Part shown: positions 55,523 to 64,000 of the stretch, one piece after another
Layout of the letters: each line of letters begins with the position of its first letter
Numbering within the stretch: the stretch's first letter is position 1
NCBI RefSeq assembly: GCF_018135625.1
Contig: NZ_CP073078.1
Location: 3,256,501 to 3,320,500, forward strand
Length of the DNA stretch: 64,000 nucleotides
Direction: 5' to 3'
Origin: Phenylobacterium montanum
Lineage (GTDB): Bacteria > Pseudomonadota > Alphaproteobacteria > Caulobacterales > Caulobacteraceae
Made by a program: the position numbers and the translations under genes
Notes under the pieces: model-generated
The model's input: the letters and a program-made list of their open reading frames with translations, nothing else
Database searches by the model: none
Told to the model about the DNA's origin: nothing

Positions 55523-57304
55523 ATGGACGAAGACCTGCCGAGCGACATCGCCGAAGCCGACGAGCGCGACGACAAGACCTTTTCCATGTTCGGCGACGCC
55601 GAGCCGGCCACCACGCCTGCGCCGGAGGGTCCCGCCTACCAGGTGCTGGCGCGCAAGTACCGGCCGCGGAAGTTCGAGGACCTGATCGGGCAAGAGGCGA
55701 TGGTGCGCACCCTGCGCAACGCCTTCGCCTCGGGCCGCATCGCCCACGCCTTCATGCTCACCGGGGTCCGCGGGGTCGGCAAGACCACCACCGCACGCCT
55801 TTTGGCCCGCGCCCTCAACTTCGACAGCGATACGGTGCACGAGCCGTCCCTGGATCTCTCGGTCGAGGGCGTGCACTGCCGCTCGATCATCGAGGGCCGG
55901 CACTTGGACGTCTTGGAGCTGGACGCCGCCAGCCGCACCAAGGTCGACGACATGCGCGAACTGCTGGACGGGGTGCGCTATGCCCCCGTCCAGGCGCGCT
56001 ACAAGGTCTACATCATCGACGAAGTGCACATGCTGTCGACGGCGGCGTTCAACGCGCTGCTCAAGACCCTGGAAGAGCCGCCGCCGCACGCCAAGTTCAT
56101 CTTCGCCACTACCGAGATCCGCAAGGTCCCGGTGACCATCCTCTCGCGCTGCCAGCGCTTCGACCTGCGCCGCGTCGAGCCTGAGGTGATCGTCCGGAAC
56201 CTGGAACAGATCTTGGAGACCGAAGGCGCGCGGCTGGAGCCCGAGGGCCTGACCCTGATCGCCCGCGCCGCCGAGGGCTCGGTGCGCGACGCCCAGTCCC
56301 TCTTGGACCAGGCCATCGTCCAGGCCGAGCGCGGCCAGGTGGTGCCGGCGGCGGTGGTGCGCGACATGCTGGGCCTGGCCGACCGCGGCCAGACCATCGA
56401 CCTTTTCGAGCTGGCCATGCGCGGCAAGACCGGCGAGGCGCTGGAAGCGTTCAAGACCCTCTACGGCTTCGGCGCCGACCCGGTGGTGGTGGTGCTGGAC
56501 CTTCTGGAACACGCCCACGGCGCTTCGGTGGCCAAGGCGCTCGGCCCCGACGCGCTCGGCCTGCCGCAGGAACAGGCGGCCAAGCTCGCCGCCATCGGCG
56601 CCGGCGCCTCGGCCGGAACCCTGGCGCGGGTGTGGCAGATGCTGCTCAAGGCGCACGACGACGCCCGCCGCGCCCCCGACCCCAAGGCCGCGGTGGACAT
56701 GGCCCTGATCCGCCTCTGCTACGCCGCCGACCTGCCGGGGCCGGAGGAGGCGCTGAAAGCCCTGCGCGACGGCGCGCCCGCAGGCGGAGGTGGCGGCGCG
56801 TCCCAAGGCCCGTCCGGTGGCGGAGGCGGAGGCGCGACCGCCCAGGCCCGCATGGTCGCCCCACGCCCGGCGGCGCCCCAGGCCGCGGTCAAGCTGGAGT
56901 CCTTCGAGGACGTCTGCGCTCTGATCGAACAGCGCCGCGACATCGGCCTGAAGCTGGACGTGGACCGCTTCATGCGCCCGATCAGCTTCCGACCTGGCGC
57001 CATCACCTTCGAGCCGGCCCCCGGCGCCCCGTCCAACCTGGCCCAGCGCCTGGTCGCCCGGCTGAAGGAATGGACCGGCCAACCCTGGCTGGTGGCCGCC
57101 GAGGGCGGCGGCGGCGCCGAAAGCGCTTGGGAGCGGGAAAAACGCGAGCAGCGAGAGACCCGGGCCGAGGTCGAGGCCGACCCCTTCATCGTCCAGGTCA
57201 TGCAGGCCTTCCCCGGCGCCGAGATCCTCTCCATCCGCCGGCCCCAGGTGGTCGTCGAACCGCCGCCGGTCGAAGACGGCGAGAGCGTCGAGGACGACGA
57301 CTAG
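55523..57304 (+). CDS. dnaX: DNA polymerase III subunit gamma/tau
   Basis: A 593-residue clamp-loader ATPase. Markers are YRPRKFEDLIGQEAMVRTL, Walker A GVRGVGKTTTARLL, Walker B YIIDEVHMLS, and TLEEPPPHAKFIFATTE with the sensor SRCQRFDLRR. The tau-type C-terminus has a Gly/Ala-rich linker near residues 415-445. The zinc module of enterobacterial DnaX is reduced: only one Cys (EGVHCRSI) is seen where four are usual. It is followed by ybaB and recR. Confidence 0.96.
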   Translation: MDEDLPSDIAEADERDDKTFSMFGDAEPATTPAPEGPAYQVLARKYRPRKFEDLIGQEAMVRTLRNAFASGRIAHAFMLTGVRGVGKTTTARLLARALNFDSDTVHEPSLDLSVEGVHCRSIIEGRHLDVLELDAASRTKVDDMRELLDGVRYAPVQARYKVYIIDEVHMLSTAAFNALLKTLEEPPPHAKFIFATTEIRKVPVTILSRCQRFDLRRVEPEVIVRNLEQILETEGARLEPEGLTLIARAAEGSVRDAQSLLDQAIVQAERGQVVPAAVVRDMLGLADRGQTIDLFELAMRGKTGEALEAFKTLYGFGADPVVVVLDLLEHAHGASVAKALGPDALGLPQEQAAKLAAIGAGASAGTLARVWQMLLKAHDDARRAPDPKAAVDMALIRLCYAADLPGPEEALKALRDGAPAGGGGGASQGPSGGGGGGATAQARMVAPRPAAPQAAVKLESFEDVCALIEQRRDIGLKLDVDRFMRPISFRPGAITFEPAPGAPSNLAQRLVARLKEWTGQPWLVAAEGGGGAESAWEREKREQRETRAEVEADPFIVQVMQAFPGAEILSIRRPQVVVEPPPVEDGESVEDDD

Positions 57305-57361
57305 ACCCCGGGCGTCCCGACGCCCATCTTCCTGAATACGAGACCCCTATCGGAGCCCGCC

Positions 57362-57682
57362 ATGAAAGACCTCGGCGCCTTGATGAAACAGGCCCAGGCC
57401 ATGCAGCAGAAGCTGCAGGAAGCCCAGGCCAAGCTGGCCGAAACCGAGGTCGAGGGCGCCTCCGGCGGCGGCATGGTCAAGGTGACCCTCCTGGGCTCGG
57501 GCGAGCTGAAGGGCGTGGTGATCGACGACGAGCTGATGCGCCCGGGCGAGGGCGAGCTTCTGGGCGACCTCCTGGTCGCCGCCCACGCCGACGCCAAGCG
57601 CAAGCTGGACGCCGCCCAGGCCGAAACCATGAAGCAGGTCGCCGGCCCCCTAGCCGGCATGCCCGGCTTCCCCAAGTTCTAG
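57362..57682 (+). CDS. ybaB: YbaB/EbfC nucleoid-associated protein
   Basis: A 106-residue DNA-binding protein of the YbaB family: [20 protein letters not shown] at the N-terminus, [20 protein letters not shown] in the middle, and [16 protein letters not shown]. It is dimeric and binds the nucleoid. The standard dnaX-ybaB-recR order is kept, 57 bp after dnaX. Confidence 0.96.
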   Translation: MKDLGALMKQAQAMQQKLQEAQAKLAETEVEGASGGGMVKVTLLGSGELKGVVIDDELMRPGEGELLGDLLVAAHADAKRKLDAAQAETMKQVAGPLAGMPGFPKF

Positions 57683-57686
57683 CCGT

Positions 57687-58289
57687 TTGGCCGCCTCCGC
57701 CGGACCCGAGATCGAACGCCTGATCGCCCTCCTGGCCAAGCTGCCGGGCCTGGGGCCGAGGTCGGCGCGCCGCTCGGCCCTGGCGCTGCTGAAGCGCCGC
57801 GATCAGCTGCTGGTCCCCCTGGCCCAGGCCATGACCGCGGCGGCCGAGCAGGTGAAGACCTGCTCTATCTGCGGCTCGCTGGACTCCACCGATCCCTGCT
57901 CGGTCTGCAGCGATCGCACCCGCGACGGCGCTCTGCTGTGCGTGGTGGAAGAGGTCGGCGGCCTCTGGGCGCTCGAGCGCGGCGGCTCCTATCGAGGCCG
58001 CTACCACGTGCTCGGCGGCCTGCTGTCCGCCCTCGACGGCCGAGGCCCCGAGTCCTTGCGCGTCGGCGAACTGGTCGCCCGCGCCGGCTCCGGCGAGGTG
58101 CGCGAGGTGATCCTGGCCCTCCCCGCCACCGTCGACGGCCAGACCACCGCCCACTACCTCGCCGAACGCCTGGCCCAGACCGGGGCCGCAGTCACCAGCT
58201 TGGCGCGCGGCGTGCCGGTGGGCGGCGAGCTGGACTGGCTGGATGATGGAACGATCGCCCAGGCCTTGAGGGCGAGACGGCCGGCTTAG
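57687..58289 (+). CDS. recR: Recombination mediator RecR
   Basis: A 200-residue protein. It has a helix-hairpin-helix ([20 protein letters not shown]), a four-Cys zinc finger [16 protein letters not shown] (residues about 57-72), and a Toprim domain ([32 protein letters not shown]). With RecO it loads RecA on gapped DNA. Only TTG 57687 gives the family N-terminus ([12 protein letters not shown]), so TTG is taken as start; it is 4 bp after the ybaB stop. Confidence 0.96.
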   Translation: MAASAGPEIERLIALLAKLPGLGPRSARRSALALLKRRDQLLVPLAQAMTAAAEQVKTCSICGSLDSTDPCSVCSDRTRDGALLCVVEEVGGLWALERGGSYRGRYHVLGGLLSALDGRGPESLRVGELVARAGSGEVREVILALPATVDGQTTAHYLAERLAQTGAAVTSLARGVPVGGELDWLDDGTIAQALRARRPA

Positions 58290-58335
58290 GTTGCCAGTTT
58301 GTTCTAAACCTGGTATTGAAATCGCTATATTAAAG

Positions 58336-58366
58336 CCGCTCATCCCCGCGAAGGCGGGGATCCAGG
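58336..58366 (+). repeat. Left 31-bp inverted repeat of GIY-YIG cassette
   Basis: Ends 6 bp before the ATG of the GIY-YIG gene, so its CCAGG end occupies the ribosome-binding region and its hairpin could hide the start site in the mRNA. Confidence 0.85.
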
Positions 58367-58372
58367 TTTCAC

Positions 58373-58645
58373 ATGGCGTTCTTCACCTGTCTCCTCAGTA
58401 GCGGCCGCAACAAAACCCTCTACTGCGGCCATACCGACGACCTGACCAGCCGCATCTGGGAGCACAGAGAGAAGCTGTTCAAAGGCTTCACGGCCGACTA
58501 CGGCGTCGATCGCCTGGTCTGGTACGAGGTTCATGATACCCGTGAGGCGGCCTTCGTTCGCGAATGCCAGATCAAGAAATGGAATCGCAGCTGGAAAGTC
58601 CGGATGATCGAGACGGGCAATCCGAAATGGCGCGATCTCTATTAG
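58373..58645 (+). CDS. Small GIY-YIG endonuclease-family protein
   Basis: A 90-residue single-domain GIY-YIG protein (URI-like). The GIY part is degenerate (FFTCLLSS), and YIG is YCG (residues 17-19: LYCGHTDDL); catalytic-type R27 and H31 (SRIWEH) and E64 (RECQIKKW) are kept, so nuclease activity is possible. It ends NPKWRDLY, as in many alphaproteobacterial paralogues. It is enclosed by perfect inverted repeats. No ribosome site other than that in the repeat is seen. Role is unknown. Confidence 0.88.
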   Translation: MAFFTCLLSSGRNKTLYCGHTDDLTSRIWEHREKLFKGFTADYGVDRLVWYEVHDTREAAFVRECQIKKWNRSWKVRMIETGNPKWRDLY

Positions 58646-58670
58646 ACGCTGAACCAATAGTGCGCCGGCC

Positions 58671-58701
58671 CCTGGATCCCCGCCTTCGCGGGGATGAGCG
58701 G
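58671..58701 (-). repeat. Right 31-bp inverted repeat of GIY-YIG cassette
   Basis: Exact reverse complement of 58336-58366, beginning 26 bp after the GIY-YIG stop. It can also act as a hairpin terminator of the gene. Confidence 0.85.
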
Positions 58702-58745
58702 ATTTTATATGGTTCAAGGACCCGACTCCGCCTAAAGAACGGAGC

Positions 58746-60014
58746 ATGAACGCAATTTCCGCCATCCTCGCCGCCGTGGCGGCCATCACCAGCCTGGGCC
58801 TCGTGGGCGCCCTCATGGCCCTGGGCCGGGAGCGGGCGCGGGCCGCTGAGCTGGACCGCGGGCTCGCCCGCGCCGAGGAGCGGCTCAGGGCCAGCGAAGC
58901 CGGCCAGGCCCAGTTGCAGGAGGCGGTGCGGGCCCAGGCCGCCGCCTCGGCCCAGGCCGTGGCCGAACAGCTGGTGGTCCGCGCCACCGAGACCTTCAAG
59001 GCGCAGGAGGAGCAGGCGAAGACCCGTCTCGAAGCCCAGCTCAAGCCCGTGGCCGAGACCCTGGCCAAGTTCCAGGAACAGGTCACCGCCGCCGAAAAGG
59101 CCCGCGCCGAGGAGACCGGCGGCCTGAAGGCCCAGATCGCCGCCCTGATGCAGGCCTCCTCCGACACCCAGGCCGAGGCGCGCAAGCTCTCGGCCGCCCT
59201 GCGCCGCGGGGCCGGGGTCCAGGGCCGCTGGGGCGAGCAGACCCTGCGCAACGTCTTGGAAGCCGCGGGCCTGTCCAAGCGCTTCGACTTCGAGGAGCAG
59301 TTCTCGGTCGACACCGAGGAGGGCCGCCGCCGGCCGGACGTGAAGGTGCGCATGCCCGGCGGCGGAGTGTTCGTGATCGACGCCAAGTGCTCGCTGAACG
59401 CCTTCCTGGAGGCGCAGGACGCCGCCGACGAGGCCCTGCGCGAACAGGCCCTGGCGCGCCACGGTTCCAGCGTGCGCCAGCACATGGCAGGGCTTTCGGC
59501 CAAGGCCTATTGGGACCAGTTCAAGGACGAGGGCTCGCCCGACTTCGTGGCCATGTTCGTCCCTGGCGACGGCTTTCTGGCGGCCGCCCTTGACCGCGCG
59601 CCCGACCTGATGACCGAGGCCATGGACAAGCGGGTGCTGATCGTCACCCCGACCACCCTGTTCGCGCTGTGCAAGGCGGTCGCCTACGGCTGGCGCGTCG
59701 AGGAGCAGGCGGCCAACGCCGACAAGATCGCCGGCCTCGGCCGCGAGCTCTACAAGCGCATCTCGGTCATGGGCGGCCATGCCCTGGCGCTCGGCAAGGC
59801 GCTGGAGGGGGCGGTCGGCAAGTACAACGCCTTCGCCGCCTCGCTGGAGAGCCAGGTCCTGACCCAGGCCCGCCGCTTCGAGGACCTGGCCGTCGACCAC
59901 GAGGGCAAGGAGATCGCCGACCTGCCCCAGGTCGAGACCGGCGTCAGAACCCTCTCCAAACTGGCCAGCGACGATGCGCCCGAACTGGCGGCCTTGACGC
60001 TGGAAAGCCGCTGA
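58746..60014 (+). CDS. rmuC: DNA recombination protein RmuC
   Basis: A 422-residue protein of the RmuC family. An N-terminal membrane helix ([20 protein letters not shown]) is followed by a long coiled coil (about residues 25-155), and then the RmuC core: [47 protein letters not shown] and [14 protein letters not shown]. The core is nuclease-like and limits rearrangements at repeats. It starts a same-strand run with def. Confidence 0.95.
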   Translation: MNAISAILAAVAAITSLGLVGALMALGRERARAAELDRGLARAEERLRASEAGQAQLQEAVRAQAAASAQAVAEQLVVRATETFKAQEEQAKTRLEAQLKPVAETLAKFQEQVTAAEKARAEETGGLKAQIAALMQASSDTQAEARKLSAALRRGAGVQGRWGEQTLRNVLEAAGLSKRFDFEEQFSVDTEEGRRRPDVKVRMPGGGVFVIDAKCSLNAFLEAQDAADEALREQALARHGSSVRQHMAGLSAKAYWDQFKDEGSPDFVAMFVPGDGFLAAALDRAPDLMTEAMDKRVLIVTPTTLFALCKAVAYGWRVEEQAANADKIAGLGRELYKRISVMGGHALALGKALEGAVGKYNAFAASLESQVLTQARRFEDLAVDHEGKEIADLPQVETGVRTLSKLASDDAPELAALTLESR

Positions 60015-60030
60015 CCTACCTCACGAAATC

Positions 60031-60543
60031 ATGGCCATCCGCGACATCCTGATCGTTCCCGACCCGCGCCTGAAGCAGGTCTCCACCCCCGTCGAGGGCG
60101 GGGTGACCGACGAGCTGCGCGCGCTGATGGACGATATGCTGGAGACCATGTACGACGCCCCCGGCATCGGCCTGGCCGCGATCCAGATCGGCGTCGCCAA
60201 GCGCATCATCGTCATGGACCTTTCCCGCGAGGACGAACCCAAAGCCCCCCGCTATTTCGTCAATCCCGAGATCACCTGGCGCTCGGAAGAGACCGTCCCC
60301 TACGAGGAAGGCTGCCTCTCGGTCCCCGAGATCTACGACGAGGTCGAGCGCCCGGCCCGCGTGCGGCTGAAGTACCTCGACTACAATGGCAAGGCGATCG
60401 AGGAAGACGCCGAGGGCATGTACGCCGTCTGCATCCAGCACGAGATGGACCACCTGGAAGGGGTGCTGTTCATCGACCACCTGTCGCGCCTGAAGCGCGA
60501 CCGCGCGGTCAGCAAGGTCAAGAAGGCCGCCCGCGCGGCCTGA
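60031..60543 (+). CDS. def: Peptide deformylase
   Basis: A 170-residue metalloenzyme removing the formyl group from nascent proteins. All three motifs are present: [10 protein letters not shown] (about residues 46-55), EEGCLSVPE with the metal Cys near 90-98, and QHEMDHLEG (two His, catalytic Glu) near 134-142. It starts 16 bp after rmuC. fmt, which adds the formyl group, lies 400 bp downstream. Confidence 0.98.
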   Translation: MAIRDILIVPDPRLKQVSTPVEGGVTDELRALMDDMLETMYDAPGIGLAAIQIGVAKRIIVMDLSREDEPKAPRYFVNPEITWRSEETVPYEEGCLSVPEIYDEVERPARVRLKYLDYNGKAIEEDAEGMYAVCIQHEMDHLEGVLFIDHLSRLKRDRAVSKVKKAARAA

Positions 60544-60549
60544 TTCCAC

Positions 60550-60867
60550 TCAGTTCTGGTTGCTTGTCCGGTTGCGGGCGTCGTCCGCGGCTTGGTGCGC
60601 CTTGGCGTCGGCGCTGTCGGCGGCCTGGCGGGCCTTGTCGGCGGTTTCCGCGGCGCCTGCGCGAAGGGCGTTACCCGTATCCTTGGCGGCGTAGTGCAGA
60701 TCCTGGCCCGCGCGCTTCAGGTCGGGATCCTGGCCGATCTTGTGCGCCTCGGCCTTGATGTCGTGGCCGGCGGCGTCCAGGTCATGCTTGACCGCATCGC
60801 CGTCCGAGCGCGAGCAGGCTGCGGCGGCCAGGGCTAGCATCAGGATATACGGAACGGATCGAGCCAT
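60550..60867 (-). CDS. Small Ala-rich lipoprotein
   Basis: A 105-residue protein with a lipoprotein signal (ALAAAAC, lipid-modified Cys at about residue 18). The mature part is highly charged and helical, with regular Ala/Lys/Asp spacing (ADKARQAADSADAKAHQAAD), like small coiled-coil lipoproteins. GGAGGAG precedes ATG 60867. It is inserted on the opposite strand between def and fmt. Function is unknown. Confidence 0.8.
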   Translation of the reverse strand: MARSVPYILMLALAAAACSRSDGDAVKHDLDAAGHDIKAEAHKIGQDPDLKRAGQDLHYAAKDTGNALRAGAAETADKARQAADSADAKAHQAADDARNRTSNQN

Positions 60868-60941
60868 ACCGGGTCTCCTCCTATAGGTGATTGCAACGGG
60901 CCGGCTTGCGGCAAGGTTCCCGGCGCCGCTAAACCCAGCCC

Positions 60942-61868
60942 ATGCGCATCGCCTTCCTCGGCACCCCCGATTTCGCCGTCCCCTCCCTCGCCGCCTTGGC
61001 TGAGGCTGGACACGAGATCGCCTGCGTCTATTCCCAGCCCCCGGCGCCCCGCGGCCGCGGCCAGACCCTGCAGCCCTCGCCGGTGCACGCCTTCGCCCTG
61101 GCCCACGGCTTTCCGGTCCGCACGCCGGTCTCGATGAAGGACCCGGCCGAGATCGAGGCCTTCGTGGCCCTGAACCTCGACGCCGCCGTGGTCGTCGCCT
61201 TCGGCCAGATCCTGGTGGCCGCGGTGCTGGACGCCCCCCGGCTGGGCTGCTTCAACCTGCACGGCTCGCTCCTGCCCCGCTGGCGGGGCGCCGCGCCGAT
61301 CCAGCGGGCGGTGATGGCCGCCGACCGCCAGACCGGCGTGCAGGTCATGCGCATGACCGAGGGCCTGGACGAGGGCCCGGTGCTGATGGGCGAGAGCGTG
61401 CGTATCGACGCCTTGGAGACCGCCGGCTCTCTGCACGACCGCCTGGCCCCGATCGGCGCGCAACTGCTGGTCCGCGCCATGGCCGCGGTCGAGGCCGGCA
61501 AGGCCCAGGAGACGCCCCAGCCCGAGGAAGGCGTCACCTACGCCAAGAAGATCCGCCGCAAGGAGACCCGCATCGACTGGACCCAGCCCGCCGCCGAGGT
61601 CGATCGCCGCATTCGCGGCCTCTCGCCTTTCCCCGGCGCCTGGACCACCGCGCCGGGCGAGAAGGGTCCCGTGCGGGTCAAGCTGCTTCTGTCCCGTGTC
61701 GAAGACGCCGACGGCCAACCCGGCGAGGCCCTGGACGATGGCCTGCTGATCGCCTGCGGCCAGGGCGCGGTGCGAATCCTGCGCGCCCAGCGCGAGGGCC
61801 GCGCGGCCCAGGACGCCGAGGCCTTCCTGCGCGGCTTCCCCGTCCCAGCCAAAACGCGGCTCGGCTGA
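60942..61868 (+). CDS. fmt: Methionyl-tRNA formyltransferase
   Basis: A 308-residue enzyme adding a formyl group from 10-formyl-THF to Met-tRNA-fMet. [18 protein letters not shown] at the N-terminus, the catalytic [20 protein letters not shown] near residues 105-124, and a C-terminal OB domain with [12 protein letters not shown] are present. The stop shares its last base with the start of truA. Confidence 0.98.
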   Translation: MRIAFLGTPDFAVPSLAALAEAGHEIACVYSQPPAPRGRGQTLQPSPVHAFALAHGFPVRTPVSMKDPAEIEAFVALNLDAAVVVAFGQILVAAVLDAPRLGCFNLHGSLLPRWRGAAPIQRAVMAADRQTGVQVMRMTEGLDEGPVLMGESVRIDALETAGSLHDRLAPIGAQLLVRAMAAVEAGKAQETPQPEEGVTYAKKIRRKETRIDWTQPAAEVDRRIRGLSPFPGAWTTAPGEKGPVRVKLLLSRVEDADGQPGEALDDGLLIACGQGAVRILRAQREGRAAQDAEAFLRGFPVPAKTRLG

Positions 61869-62635
61869 TGCCCCGCTACCGCCTGCTGGTCGAATATGAC
61901 GGCCGCCCCTATCACGGCTACCAGGCGCAAGGCGACCTGCCCGCGGTGCAGAGCTCGATCGAGCGCGCCATCAGGGCGTTCTGCGGCCAGGAACTGCGCC
62001 TCCAGGCGGCCGGCCGCACCGACACCGGCGTCCACGCCACCGGCCAGGTGCTGCACTGCGACCTGGACAAGGACTGGAAGCCGGACGTGGTGCGCGACGC
62101 CCTGAACGCCCACCTGGTCCCAGAGCCGATCGCGATCCTGGAGGCGAGCCTGGCCGAGCCCGGCTTCCACGCCCGCTTCTCCGCCACTGGCCGCCGCTAC
62201 CTCTACCGGATCCTGGCTCGCCGCGCCCCGCCGGCTCTGGACAAGGGCCGGGTCTGGCATTTCCGCAAGCCCCTCGACGCCCAGGCCATGCATGCCGCCG
62301 CCCAGATCCTGGTCGGCCACCACGACTTCACCACCTTCCGCGACCTGCAATGCCAGGCCAAGTCGCCGATGAAGACCCTGGACGAGGCCCGGGTCTGGCG
62401 CGAGGGCGAACAGGTGCTCTTGACCTTCGCCTCCCGCTCCTTCCTGCACCGCCAGGTCCGCTCCATGACCGGGAGCCTGGCCGAGGTCGGCGTCGGCCGC
62501 TGGACCGCGGACGACCTGCGCGCGGCGCTGGAAGCGCGAGATCGCCGCGCCTGCGGGCCAGTGGCGCCGGCGGAGGGGCTGTACCTGACGGGGGTGGAGT
62601 ATGGGGCGCGGGCTGCGACCGGAGAGGGGGAGTAG
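61868..62635 (+). CDS. truA: tRNA pseudouridine38-40 synthase TruA
   Basis: A 255-residue enzyme making pseudouridine in the tRNA anticodon arm. It has VEYDGRPYHGYQAQ at the N-terminus, the catalytic Asp in GRTDTGVHATGQ, and RFSATGRRYLYRI and HHDFTTFRDLQCQAKSPMKT. ATG 61868 overlaps the fmt TGA by one base, so translation is coupled. Confidence 0.97.
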   Translation: MPRYRLLVEYDGRPYHGYQAQGDLPAVQSSIERAIRAFCGQELRLQAAGRTDTGVHATGQVLHCDLDKDWKPDVVRDALNAHLVPEPIAILEASLAEPGFHARFSATGRRYLYRILARRAPPALDKGRVWHFRKPLDAQAMHAAAQILVGHHDFTTFRDLQCQAKSPMKTLDEARVWREGEQVLLTFASRSFLHRQVRSMTGSLAEVGVGRWTADDLRAALEARDRRACGPVAPAEGLYLTGVEYGARAATGEGE

Positions 62636-62644
62636 GCGCCCGCC

Positions 62645-63355
62645 TCAGTTCGGCCGACCGTAGCCCTCGCCCAGAAGAAACCCGCGGATCCATTCCGCCA
62701 CGCGCTCGCGGTCGTTGGGGCCGGCCAGGCTGGCGATCGCCGCGTCGGCCTGCTCGTCGGTGTAGCGCACGCCGCGGCGGGCCTCGATCAGGGCCTTGGC
62801 GAACTCGGGGTCGAACTCGGGGTGCCCCTGGAACGAGATGGCGCTGCCGTCCTCGTAGGCCAGGCCGGCATAGGGTGTGAACGCGCTGGTCAGGCTGACC
62901 CGGCAGCCCGGCGGCAGTTGCACCACCTGGTCCTGGTGCGAGACGGCGATGCGCACTTCCTCGGCGGCGTCCATCCAGGGGCCGCGCTCTTCCACGCCAT
63001 AGCGGTGCAGGCCGACGCCCCAGCCCTTGGGCGACTTGATCACCTCGCCGCCGAAGGCCTTGGCCAGGATCTGGTGGCCGAAACAGACCCCCACCAGCCG
63101 CGCCCGGCCGCGCGCCGCGCGCAGGAATTCGACCAGGGGCTGGATCCAGGGCAGGTCTTCATAGACCCCGGCCGGGGAGCCGGTGATCATATAGGCCTCG
63201 CAGGCCTCGATACTGGGCGGGGCGCCCTGGACCACGTCGAAGGTCTTGGCCTCGAAACCCGGACCGACCAGGTCGCACAGCATGGCGGGGAAGTCGCCGA
63301 ACTTGTCCTTCAGCGCGTCCGGGGCCGTCCCGGTCTGCAAGATCCCCAGCTTCAT
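62645..63355 (-). CDS. Type 1 glutamine amidotransferase domain protein
   Basis: A 236-residue class I amidotransferase: nucleophile Cys in LVGVCFGHQILAKAFGG and the His-Glu pair in ISFQGHPEFDPEF. It stands alone, not fused to a synthetase, like the gamma-glutamyl hydrolase or GMP-synthase-like group (YbjK/PuuD relatives); the ammonia acceptor is unknown. ATG 63355 is used. It converges on truA. Confidence 0.9.
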   Translation of the reverse strand: MKLGILQTGTAPDALKDKFGDFPAMLCDLVGPGFEAKTFDVVQGAPPSIEACEAYMITGSPAGVYEDLPWIQPLVEFLRAARGRARLVGVCFGHQILAKAFGGEVIKSPKGWGVGLHRYGVEERGPWMDAAEEVRIAVSHQDQVVQLPPGCRVSLTSAFTPYAGLAYEDGSAISFQGHPEFDPEFAKALIEARRGVRYTDEQADAAIASLAGPNDRERVAEWIRGFLLGEGYGRPN

Positions 63356-63577
63356 GGCTGGCTCCTCGGGTCCTGGCGATTGATTCGTCGCCAGCCTCGA
63401 GTTTGCACAGCAGTCGTATACGGATGGTGAGCGGCATGGTTGGCCGCCGTTCATCCAGCGCGGCATTGCGTCACGGACAGGCGTTTCGACCGGGTCGACG
63501 CCAATCCTGTGGGCGCCCTTCCCCCGTCCCGGTGTTTGATGCTTAAGCTCGCCGCCATGCAGAGGGGAGAATCGCGG

Positions 63578-64000
63578 ATGTCCTTGGCGGCTGAGCTGCG
63601 CGGGATGGACCGGCATCAGTGGAGCGCGGTGACCGCCAGCTTCCTGGGCTGGACCCTGGACGCCTTCGACTTCTTCCTGATGGTGTTCATGTTCAGCGCC
63701 ATCGCCAAGGAGTTCCACTCCAGCGTGCCGGCGGTGGCCATAGCCAGCACCCTGACCCTGGCGGCGCGTCCGTTCGGGGCGCTTTTCTTCGGCATGCTGG
63801 CGGACCGGTTCGGGCGCAAGCCGATCCTGATGATCGACATCCTGCTCTATTCGGTGATGGAGTTCGCCTCGGCCTACGCGCCGACCCTGACGGCCTTGCT
63901 GTTCCTGCGCTGCCTGTTCGGCTTCGCCATGGGCGGGGAGTGGGGCATAGGCGCGTCGCTGGTGATGGAGTCGATCCCGCCCAAGGCGCGGGGGTTTCTG
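63578..64000 (+). CDS. MFS transporter (partial, runs off right edge)
   Basis: About 141 residues of a major facilitator transporter are visible, with the first four membrane helices. The signature between helices 2 and 3, GMLADRFGRKPILM (about residues 74-87), and RCLFGFAMGGEWGIGASLVMES in helix 4 point to the sialate/lactate:proton symporter branch. The chosen start is ATG 63578; an in-frame ATG at 63557 is possible. It leaves the window in frame. Confidence 0.85.
   Translation, partial: MSLAAELRGMDRHQWSAVTASFLGWTLDAFDFFLMVFMFSAIAKEFHSSVPAVAIASTLTLAARPFGALFFGMLADRFGRKPILMIDILLYSVMEFASAYAPTLTALLFLRCLFGFAMGGEWGIGASLVMESIPPKARGFL

Larger units (their letters stand above)
58336..58701. mobile_element. 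GIY-YIG cassette bounded by perfect 31-bp inverted repeats
   Basis: CCGCTC + ATCCCCGCGAAGGCGGGGAT + CCAGG (58336-58366) is repeated as an exact reverse complement at 58671-58701. Each repeat contains its own hairpin (CCCCGC-GAAG-GCGGGG). The pair encloses one gene, the GIY-YIG protein. The layout resembles REP-RAYT units in which palindromes flank a nuclease gene. That it moves is inferred; no target duplication is apparent. Confidence 0.75.

Overview
This 64 kb window is chromosomal DNA from a high-GC alphaproteobacterium, most likely Caulobacteraceae (Caulobacter/Phenylobacterium type). The evidence is a Caulobacter-like RpoH, a CpdR-type cell-cycle receiver beside a tRNA-Val, a CIRCE-controlled groESL operon, a small SRP RNA directly upstream of dnaX, and the gene orders dnaX-ybaB-recR and def-fmt-truA. 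The genus is inferred from protein resemblance, not from a search. I see no prophage, integrase, classical insertion sequence or CRISPR array.

Layout. 1-5.7 kb: small enzymes (FAD oxidoreductase, cupin, two GNATs, acyl-CoA dehydrogenase, VOC protein, a secreted unknown). 5.6-7.8 kb: groES-groEL with CIRCE and terminator. 8-30 kb: mixed metabolism, transport and envelope genes, including a secreted trypsin-like protease, CPA2 antiporter, acyl-CoA synthetase, M13 and M20 peptidases, aminotransferase, AraC and ArsR regulators, a divergent GT2/GT39 lipid-sugar pair, HMG-CoA lyase and CDP-diacylglycerol pyrophosphatase. 29.9-36.3 kb: one giant (about 2150 residue) Gly/Ala/Ser/Thr-rich repeat protein with a noncoding, dyad-rich leader. 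36.8-44 kb: thrS-yidD-Fe/S scaffold-SRPBCC operon, cysS, hisI-rluD, rpoH. 44-54 kb: degenerate receiver protein, J-domain membrane protein, tRNA-Val, cpdR, N-formylglutamate amidohydrolase, DegT aminotransferase, a degenerate GGDEF/EAL-like protein, GST, glutathione synthetase, SirB1-like, YraN, RsmI. 54-64 kb: NudC, SRP RNA, dnaX-ybaB-recR, a GIY-YIG nuclease gene enclosed by perfect inverted repeats, rmuC, def, fmt, truA, a glutamine amidotransferase and a truncated MFS transporter.

How the parts relate. Both arms of heat-shock control are represented: groESL carries an HrcA operator and rpoH encodes sigma-32. The acyl-CoA dehydrogenase and a distant short-chain dehydrogenase share nearly the same CAAAC-N4-GTTTG palindrome, suggesting one fatty-acid-type regulon. 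The dnaX-ybaB-recR and def-fmt-truA blocks are information-processing modules.

The most unusual items are: (1) the 366 bp GIY-YIG gene cassette with perfect 31 bp inverted repeats, plus a gene-less element of the same repeat family near 22.6 kb, which together look like a REP-type mobile repeat system with a GIY-YIG protein in place of the usual RAYT transposase; (2) the giant repeat protein, whose FDDTA markers alternate in spacing between about 236 and 200 residues; (3) a 118 bp palindromic repeat present twice; and (4) a receiver-domain protein next to rpoH whose phosphoacceptor Asp position is Glu.
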